Shown: in pieces, positions 14,709 to 19,314 of the stretch | Layout of the letters: the number at the start of each line of letters is the position of its first letter | Numbering within the stretch: position 1 is the first letter of the stretch | Assembly (NCBI GenBank): GCA_002435365.1 | Contig: DJMM01000075.1 | Location: 9,456 to 28,769 of the forward strand | DNA: 19,314 nt | Source of the DNA: Ignavibacteriales bacterium UBA6490 | GTDB taxonomy: Bacteria; Bacteroidota; Ignavibacteria; Ignavibacteriales; Ignavibacteriaceae | Direction: 5' to 3' | Notes under the pieces: model-generated | Database searches by the model: none | What the model was told of the DNA's origin: nothing | The model's input: the letters and a program-made list of their open reading frames with translations, nothing else | Translations under genes and position numbers: made by a program

Positions 14709-16086
14709 TATATTCATTCTCATCTCTTTTTTCGCTGCGGTTATTGCTGCCGGATTATATGCTGCAAAAAAAAATACAGGTGCATCAGAGGATTACCTTC
14801 TTTCCGGAAGAAAAGTCGGACTGTTCCTGTTTGTTACCACCAGCGTATCGACCTGGTACGGGGGAATACTCGGAATAGGAGAATTCACTTTTAATTACGG
14901 TCTGTTAAGCTGGCTGACACAGGGGCTTCCTTATTATCTGTTTGCTATACTATTTGCCATATTTTTTGCAGGAAAAATAAGAACTGCCTCACTATTTACG
15001 ATACCTGATAAAATAAGAAAGGAATATGGCGATACAGCTGGTGTGATTTCCTCAGTAATTGTTTTCATTCTTGTTTCACCCGCTCCCTATCTTCTTATGA
15101 CCGCGAATCTGATATCATTAGTGTTTAATATAAGTATCATCTGGTCGCTGCTGTTATCACTTATCTTGTCCCTGCTGTATTTAGTAAAAGGTGGATTCAG
15201 ATCCGATCTTTATACTGACGTGATACAGTTTTTTGTGATGTTTGCTGGATTTGCAATCATCGTTTTTGCATCCTATTATTCTTCCGGAGGTATTACTTTT
15301 CTGCAGGAGAAACTTCCGCAATCACATCTTAAACTAACCGGCAATGCGTCACCGGTTTATATTTTAGTCTGGTTTCTTATTGCGTCATGGACATTTGCCG
15401 ATCCTGGATTTCACCAAAGGTGCTATGCAGCAAAATCAGGGAGAACAGCTAAAACAGGTATTCTGATCTCAGTTATTCTTTGGGCATTATTTGATTTCCT
15501 GACCACAAGTACAGGCCTGTATGCAAGGGCAATTCTCCCGGCTGACATAAATCCTGTTCTTTCATTTCCGCTTCTTGCAGAAAGAATACTCGCACCCGGC
15601 TTCAAAGGATTCTTTTATGCCGCTCTTTTCGCAACAATTATGTCAACCCTGAATAGTTTTCTTTTTCTCAGCGGCACCACACTCGGAAAAGATTTTTTTT
15701 ATAATCTGGCGGTTAGCAGGGATGATTCAAAGCTCAGGAAGTTTACAATACTTGGACTTATTCTATCCGGCGTTACAGCAGTTATCATTGCGATCTTAAT
15801 CCCTTCAGTAATTGGAATCTGGTATACCATAGGTTCGATTTTTATTCCAGGAATTATTTTCCCTGTTATTGGGGCATATTACAGTAAATTTATGATCAGC
15901 AGAAAGCTGGTTATTGCAGAAATGTTACTTGCAGTAGTTGCTTCTGCAGTCTGGTATTTTTTAAGGAATAGTACTGGTATAGAAATCAGCCAGATTGAGC
16001 CGATGATAGCAGGATTGCTGACGGCAGGAATTATACATTTATGGGGTCTGATAAAAAAAACTGACGGTAAAACCCGTCAGCCTTAA
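14686..16086 (+). CDS. sodium:solute symporter (SSS family), predicted thiamin importer
   Basis: Inner-membrane secondary transporter, 466 residues with about 13 hydrophobic segments, the number typical of the SSS family (LeuT fold). The family pattern is clear: SEDYLLSGRKVG after the first helix, TSVSTWYGG in the second, YLVKGGFRSDLYTDVIQFF in the middle, DPGFHQRCYAAKSGRTAKTG, and ATIMSTLNSFLFLSG near the sodium site. Substrate is inferred from context only: it is the last gene of a TPP-riboswitch operon and overlaps thiamin pyrophosphokinase by 23 nt. From memory, a separate SSS clade called ThiV has been proposed for thiamin or its precursors from riboswitch context; whether this protein belongs to it needs a tree. 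The ATG at 14686 is the first in-frame start and gives an intact first helix. The gene converges on the arginine decarboxylase gene with only 9 nt between stop codons. Confidence 0.9.
   Translation: MVSFSPIDIFILISFFAAVIAAGLYAAKKNTGASEDYLLSGRKVGLFLFVTTSVSTWYGGILGIGEFTFNYGLLSWLTQGLPYYLFAILFAIFFAGKIRTASLFTIPDKIRKEYGDTAGVISSVIVFILVSPAPYLLMTANLISLVFNISIIWSLLLSLILSLLYLVKGGFRSDLYTDVIQFFVMFAGFAIIVFASYYSSGGITFLQEKLPQSHLKLTGNASPVYILVWFLIASWTFADPGFHQRCYAAKSGRTAKTGILISVILWALFDFLTTSTGLYARAILPADINPVLSFPLLAERILAPGFKGFFYAALFATIMSTLNSFLFLSGTTLGKDFFYNLAVSRDDSKLRKFTILGLILSGVTAVIIAILIPSVIGIWYTIGSIFIPGIIFPVIGAYYSKFMISRKLVIAEMLLAVVASAVWYFLRNSTGIEISQIEPMIAGLLTAGIIHLWGLIKKTDGKTRQP
16053..16080 (-). terminator. Rho-independent terminator of the minus-strand pdaD gene, inside the symporter CDS
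   Basis: On the minus strand, CTGACGG (16080-16074) pairs with CCGTCAG (16067-16061) and is followed by eight T (16060-16053). On the plus strand the same bases encode the last residues of the symporter. The plus-strand T run is missing, so termination of the thiamin operon itself is not explained by it. Confidence 0.75.
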
Positions 16087-16095
16087 ATATAATTA

Positions 16096-16641
16096 TCATG
16101 GAAGAAGAACGCCGAGAGCAAGGACGGTAGTCCATAAACCGTTCTTATCACCTTCGGCAGATTGCGTAACATTGAATGTTTTAACGATTTTACCTGACAT
16201 TTTATAGATATTTTCTCTTTCATTCCAGTCGGTCTCAGGATCAAACTCAACGCCTAAAGTTGTTGCAAGCATTGTTGCTGCAAGGTCCTCAGCATATTCA
16301 CCGGCCACTTTTTCAGTCTGACCATATGGGTGATGTTCAGAAAGGTAACCGTACTGTCCGGCATCAGAAGGGAGCGCAACACCAATAGATGAGGCAATAA
16401 GCCTGTTCGGTTCATTTGTGGAATTCCTTGCCATCACGGCAAAGGTGATCTGGCCTGGATTGAGTTCCTTTAGTCCCTCTTCCCTTGAAATCCTTTTACA
16501 GTTTGTCGGGAAAATACTGCTGACTGTTACCAGGTTGCATATCTGAACACCGGCACTTCTTAGAGCAAGCTCGAAAGATGTAAGGTATTCTTTATGCCTT
16601 CCTACGCCTTTTGTAAAAAATATTTTCGTTGGAACATACAA
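16096..16641 (-). CDS. pdaD: pyruvoyl-dependent arginine decarboxylase
   Basis: Makes agmatine from arginine, the first step of a putrescine/spermidine route. The 181-residue proenzyme carries the self-cleavage site VSSIFP. Cleavage between Ser41 and Ser42 would give a short beta chain and an alpha chain whose N-terminal Ser42 becomes the pyruvoyl cofactor. Family blocks include VPTKIFFTKGVGRHKEYLTSFELALR, read here as VPTKIFF then TKGVGRHKEYL, plus SIGVALP and GYLSEHH. The start is TTG at 16641: an SD-like AAGGAGA lies about 8 nt upstream, and the nearby ATG (16637) is out of frame. It begins 4 nt after the tyrS stop in the same direction, so it is likely co-transcribed with smpB-tyrS. The pathway links loosely to mtnA, which recycles the polyamine by-product. 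Confidence 0.95.
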   Translation of the reverse strand: MYVPTKIFFTKGVGRHKEYLTSFELALRSAGVQICNLVTVSSIFPTNCKRISREEGLKELNPGQITFAVMARNSTNEPNRLIASSIGVALPSDAGQYGYLSEHHPYGQTEKVAGEYAEDLAATMLATTLGVEFDPETDWNERENIYKMSGKIVKTFNVTQSAEGDKNGLWTTVLALGVLLP

Positions 16642-16645
16642 TATA

Positions 16646-17875
16646 TCATCTCCTTTTTATTTTTATAAACTTTCTTTTCCCTACTTTTATAACACTATTC
16701 TCTTCCAGTTTGATGGTCTGGGAGATATCGTTTACCTTTTCACCATCAACTGAAACCCCGCCCTGAATCACCAGCCTTCTGGCTTCTCCCTTGGATGGAG
16801 CAAAGTTAATTTTAAGAAGGATATCTAATATATTCATTTCAGATAAATTATTTTCTATATAGAATTCAGGAATTTCATCAGGAATTTCTTTTTTTATGAA
16901 TAATTTATCGAATTCCCCTTCGGCACCTAAAGCAGCTTCTTTATCGTAGTACATTTCAACAAGTTTTCTGGCAAGATATCTCTTTAAATCCCTGGGATTT
17001 ACATTTTTATCGTTAAGCTTGTTTTCTATTTCTTTCAATTCCGTATTGGGAATATCTGTACCTAATTCAAAATAGGTATAAATAAGTTTATCTGGTATAG
17101 ATAGAGTTTTTCCATAAATCTGCTCAGGAGATTCGCTAATGCCGATGTAATTACCGTATGACTTGCTCATTTTCTCTATACCATCGGTTCCGACCAGGAG
17201 CGGCATTGTAAGGATTACCTGCGGCTCTCCTCCGAATTCCCGCTGAATATCCCTGCCGACCAGCAGATTGAATTTTTGATCAGTACCACCAAGTTCAACA
17301 TCACTTTCAATGGCAACAGAATCCATCGCCTGGGCAAGCGGATAGAGAAGTTCGTGCAGACTTATAGGTTCACCCGACTTGTATCTTTTTGTAAAGTCGT
17401 CCCTCTCAAGCATCCTGGCAACAGTATACTTCGAAGCCAATTTTATTACATCCTCGAAGTTCATTTTACCAAGCCAGTCAGAGTTATAAACTATTCTGGT
17501 TTTTTCCTTATGCAGAATTTTGGAAGCCTGTTCAAAATAGCTTTGGCCATGTTCTCTGGTCTCCTTAAGTGAAAGGGCAGGACGCGTAACATTTCGACCC
17601 GATGGGTCACCTATCATTCCTGTAAAATCACCAATAATGAGAATGGCCTGATGCCCCAGTTCCTGGAATTGTTCAAGTTTTCTTAAAACAACCGAATGTC
17701 CAATGTGCAAATCTGGTCTGCTGGGATCGCAGCCAAGCTTAATATTTAATTGTTTACCTTTACTAATTGATCTTTCAATCTTTTTTAAGAGCTCATCTTC
17801 CGGAATTATTTCAGAAGCACCTCTTCTGATGAGGTCCATCTGTTCGTTTACCGGCGGAAATTTTAATTTTGACAT
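16646..17875 (-). CDS. tyrS: tyrosyl-tRNA synthetase
   Basis: Class I aminoacyl-tRNA synthetase charging tRNA-Tyr. The 409-residue protein has the HIGH motif exactly as His57-His60 (PDLHIGHSVVL), the Rossmann-fold GDFTGMIGDPSGR, the tyrosine-site segment ELGGTDQKFNLLVGRD, and KMSKSYGN at 235-242. The C-terminal S4 RNA-binding domain occupies about the last 65 residues (GEARRLVIQGGVSVDGEKV). KMSKS and the length point to the TyrZ-like subgroup rather than the E. coli TyrS type with KFGKT. The ATG at 17875 is preceded by an A-rich stretch containing AAGG. It lies 15 nt after smpB and just before pdaD. No T-box leader is seen upstream, where the gap is only 15 nt. Confidence 0.97.
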   Translation of the reverse strand: MSKLKFPPVNEQMDLIRRGASEIIPEDELLKKIERSISKGKQLNIKLGCDPSRPDLHIGHSVVLRKLEQFQELGHQAILIIGDFTGMIGDPSGRNVTRPALSLKETREHGQSYFEQASKILHKEKTRIVYNSDWLGKMNFEDVIKLASKYTVARMLERDDFTKRYKSGEPISLHELLYPLAQAMDSVAIESDVELGGTDQKFNLLVGRDIQREFGGEPQVILTMPLLVGTDGIEKMSKSYGNYIGISESPEQIYGKTLSIPDKLIYTYFELGTDIPNTELKEIENKLNDKNVNPRDLKRYLARKLVEMYYDKEAALGAEGEFDKLFIKKEIPDEIPEFYIENNLSEMNILDILLKINFAPSKGEARRLVIQGGVSVDGEKVNDISQTIKLEENSVIKVGKRKFIKIKRR

Positions 17876-17890
17876 AGTACCTTTTTTTAA

Positions 17891-18346
17891 TTAATATTTA
17901 ATTTTTCTTTCCTGATCACGCTGGAAATCTTTCTTTGCAATTGCTTCTCTCTTGTCGTATTCTCTTTTACCTTTGACAAGTGCGAGTTCAACTTTCACTT
18001 TACCATTCTTAAAATATAAGCGCAGCGGAATAAGTGTCAATCCTTTTTCCTTTGTCTTGCCAATGAGTTTTCTGATTTCGCTGCTGTTAAGAAGCAGCTT
18101 CCTGTCCCTGTTGGGAATATGGTTATTAATATTTCCCTGTGTATATTCACTAATATGTGCTCCGATGAGCCACATTTCATTATTCTTGATTGATCCATAA
18201 CTGTCAACCAAATTGGCTTTACCGGCTCTAAGGGACTTTACCTCGGTTCCCTGCAACACAATACCCGCTTCATATGTCTGAAGTATGGTGTAATCGTGTC
18301 GTGCCTTTCGGTTTACGGTTATATTTTTCTCTTCGTTTGCTGCCAT
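17891..18346 (-). CDS. smpB: SsrA-binding protein SmpB
   Basis: Binds tmRNA and brings it to stalled ribosomes for trans-translation. The 151-residue length is typical. Diagnostic blocks are NRKARHDYTILQTYEAGIVL, QGTEVKSLRAGKANLVDSY, GAHISEYTQGN, the central RDRKLLLN and the basic C-terminal tail KGKREYDKREAIAKKD, which enters the mRNA channel. The ATG at 18346 gives the normal N-terminus; no Shine-Dalgarno site is visible. It is the first gene of a minus-strand smpB-tyrS-pdaD unit, so its promoter should be in the AT-rich 18350-18405 stretch. The partner tmRNA gene is not recognisable nearby. Confidence 0.96.
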   Translation of the reverse strand: MAANEEKNITVNRKARHDYTILQTYEAGIVLQGTEVKSLRAGKANLVDSYGSIKNNEMWLIGAHISEYTQGNINNHIPNRDRKLLLNSSEIRKLIGKTKEKGLTLIPLRLYFKNGKVKVELALVKGKREYDKREAIAKKDFQRDQERKIKY

Positions 18347-18405
18347 AATATTTGAAAATTCAACCTGAAGTTATTTTTAATGATAATTAAAAGCAAGAAT
18401 CGGGT

Positions 18406-18605
18406 AATTATTTGGAGGGATGGATTCCGCATAGTGACAGCTTCATGCTTCAATTGTACTCTTCCTCCGGTAGTCACCCGGCTTTCTCCCGTAGTATTCG
18501 GCTATCTGTCAGCCAAATTGCGCAGCCTGCTGCGGGAGAGTTAACCGAGAACAGGCAATCAATCAGGCAGAATGAGTGCAAGCAGTCTACAATTCCAGAT
18601 TAATT
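18406..18605. other. GC-richer segment able to fold into a rod; possible non-coding RNA
   Basis: Within the 533-nt gap 18347-18879, this 200-nt patch is clearly richer in G and C than its surroundings. Its ends can pair: AATTATTTGGA (18406-18416) with TCCAGATTAATT (18594-18605), with one mismatch and a bulge. Inside, TCTCCCGTAG (18485-18494) pairs with CTGCGGGAGA (18530-18539) over 10 bp, closing over a GGCT/AGCC hairpin (18500-18514). A competing CGCAG/CTGCG hairpin lies at 18521-18534. It does not match tmRNA, SRP RNA or RNase P signatures that I can recognise. Strand is unknown. A 63-codon plus-strand frame at 18412-18603 looks accidental. The rest of the gap (18606-18845) is AT-rich, with only a small GGGG/CCCC hairpin near 18781. 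Confidence 0.35.
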
Positions 18606-18845
18606 AAATACAGGCAATATTTTCACAATGGGAACAAATCAATAAAGGTTTATTAAATATGCAGGGAATTTAAGGTTATGCGGGTGGTATAATATACATT
18701 TTTGCTACTGATATGGTAGAAATGCCTTAATTAATCATAAAATCTGTCATTTAATTAATAACTATAAATAATTTTAATTGGGGTAACCGTCCCCACTACC
18801 AGATTGTTTATAAATAAATTAAAGGAAAAGGCAGGGAGATTGTAA

Positions 18846-18869
18846 TCGGAGCAGAATAAACTGCTCCGA
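18846..18869 (-). terminator. hairpin downstream of the minus-strand DUF1343 gene
   Basis: A perfect 9-bp stem TCGGAGCAG / CTGCTCCGA with a 6-nt loop lies 11 nt after the stop codon of the minus-strand gene. The position suits a terminator, but the sequence after it on the minus strand (TTACAATC) has no T run, so it may be a weak terminator or an RNA-stabilising stem. Confidence 0.5.
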
Positions 18870-18879
18870 CTGAAAAAAT

Positions 18880-19314
18880 TTAATACAGTAAATAGGCTGA
18901 AGATTTTTTCCTGAAAGAATCGATATCTTTATCAAAGAATTCTTTTACATCGCTGTATTTATAATTCTTTGAGAACATTTCCCTAACTTTTGAAGTGCCG
19001 GCAACCTTGTCAAACATTCCCCATCTTCTTTTTCCTAATTCGAATACGTTTTTATCAGGGTAGAGTTCATTATGAACCTGCATAAAGTAGTACTGCAAGC
19101 TCATCAGACCGATATTATTGTAATCGGTTATATGTATTTGTACCCCGTTCAGAGATTTTCCGGTATTTCTGCCGTAAAAAGGTTTGAAGGATATTGGTCT
19201 GAATATGACACCCGCAAGTCCCAGTCCGTTCATCCGGTCGGCAAGCACAGATGCATCAATCCATTCTGCGGCAAAAACCTGGAAGGGAATAGTATATCCC
19301 ACTCCCTCGGATAT
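18880..19314 (-). CDS. DUF1343/NamZ-like protein (exo-beta-N-acetylmuramidase family), C-terminal part, cut by window edge
   Basis: The frame is open to the last base, so the gene continues beyond the window; a GTG at 19302 is not taken as the start. About 144 residues are visible. The pattern EGVGYTIPFQVFAAEWID, then GLAGVIFRPISFKPFYG, GKSLNGVQIHITDYN and YPDKNVFELG matches the C-terminal domain of DUF1343 proteins. The characterised member of that family, Bacillus NamZ, removes terminal N-acetylmuramic acid from peptidoglycan fragments. The active-site part is outside the window, so activity and signal peptide cannot be judged. It would fit with cell-wall recycling, but no recycling genes are adjacent in the visible sequence. 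Confidence 0.8.
   Translation of the reverse strand: MSEGVGYTIPFQVFAAEWIDASVLADRMNGLGLAGVIFRPISFKPFYGRNTGKSLNGVQIHITDYNNIGLMSLQYYFMQVHNELYPDKNVFELGKRRWGMFDKVAGTSKVREMFSKNYKYSDVKEFFDKDIDSFRKKSSAYLLY

Noticed and set aside
17276..17572. 98-codon plus-strand frame inside tyrS
   Set aside because: Antisense shadow of the conserved tyrS core (GGTDQKF region).
18420..18540. Group II intron or SRP RNA fragment on the minus strand
   Set aside because: Short stretches (TACGGGAGAAAGCC, CCGGAGGAAG) look vaguely similar, but no domain V, no reverse transcriptase and no SRP tetraloop/symmetric-loop signature follow.
18412..18603. 63-codon plus-strand reading frame
   Set aside because: Ser/Gln-rich sequence with no recognisable family, no Shine-Dalgarno site, and it coincides with the GC-richer structured patch that by itself makes open frames more likely.
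18347..18879. tmRNA (ssrA) gene beside smpB
   Set aside because: No tRNA-like ends, no GGTTCGAATCC-type T arm and no CCA end on either strand; the tag-reading frame could not be found.
18880..19302. Treating the GTG at 19302 as the start of a small 140-residue gene
   Set aside because: The frame stays open to the window edge and the visible part matches only the C-terminal portion of DUF1343 proteins, so the gene is cut off and not short.

Overview
The window is about 19.3 kb of AT-rich, gene-dense bacterial chromosome. It reads like the Bacteroidota/Chlorobi supergroup, most plausibly an Ignavibacteria-type organism. The reasons are a SusC-style TonB-dependent receptor with an N-terminal CarboxypepD_reg-like domain, many lysine/isoleucine-rich proteins, weak or absent Shine-Dalgarno sites at several starts, frequent TTG starts, and a Gram-negative envelope (lipoprotein MltD, outer-membrane receptor). 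That placement is inference. I see no transposase, integrase, phage gene, CRISPR array, tRNA or rRNA.

Layout. (1) 1-3298, + strand: the 3' part of mtnA, then recO (4-nt overlap), then an HtrA/DegP protease ending at a strong terminator. (2) 3366-5248, +: aroC and a glyoxalase-II-like metallo-beta-lactamase-fold hydrolase. (3) 5249-5512: non-coding, with an imperfect inverted repeat and a short direct repeat. (4) 5513-8604, +: a tight three-gene cluster of a TauC/SsuC-like permease, an ABC ATPase whose active-site motifs are nearly all altered, and a biotin-dependent acyl-CoA carboxyltransferase. (5) 8811-11396, +: an MltD-type lytic transglycosylase lipoprotein with six LysM repeats. (6) 11445-16086, +: a TPP riboswitch with a transcription terminator, followed by a TonB-dependent receptor, thiamin pyrophosphokinase and a 13-helix sodium:solute symporter. 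(7) 16096-18346, - strand: pyruvoyl-dependent arginine decarboxylase, tyrS and smpB. (8) 18347-18879: 533 nt without a gene, holding a GC-richer patch that can fold into a rod. (9) 18880-19314, -: the C-terminal part of a DUF1343/NamZ-like protein cut by the window edge.

The most coherent system is region 6. A TPP-sensing OFF switch appears to control a pathway from outer membrane (receptor) to inner membrane (SSS symporter) to activation in the cytoplasm (thiamin + ATP to TPP). The usual Bacteroidota partner at the inner membrane is PnuT, so the SSS symporter is the predicted thiamin importer here. The most unusual protein is the ABC ATPase of region 4, which keeps the Walker A Lys/Ser and Walker B Asp but has changed the catalytic Glu, Q-loop Gln, signature motif and H-loop His, and has no binding protein gene beside it.
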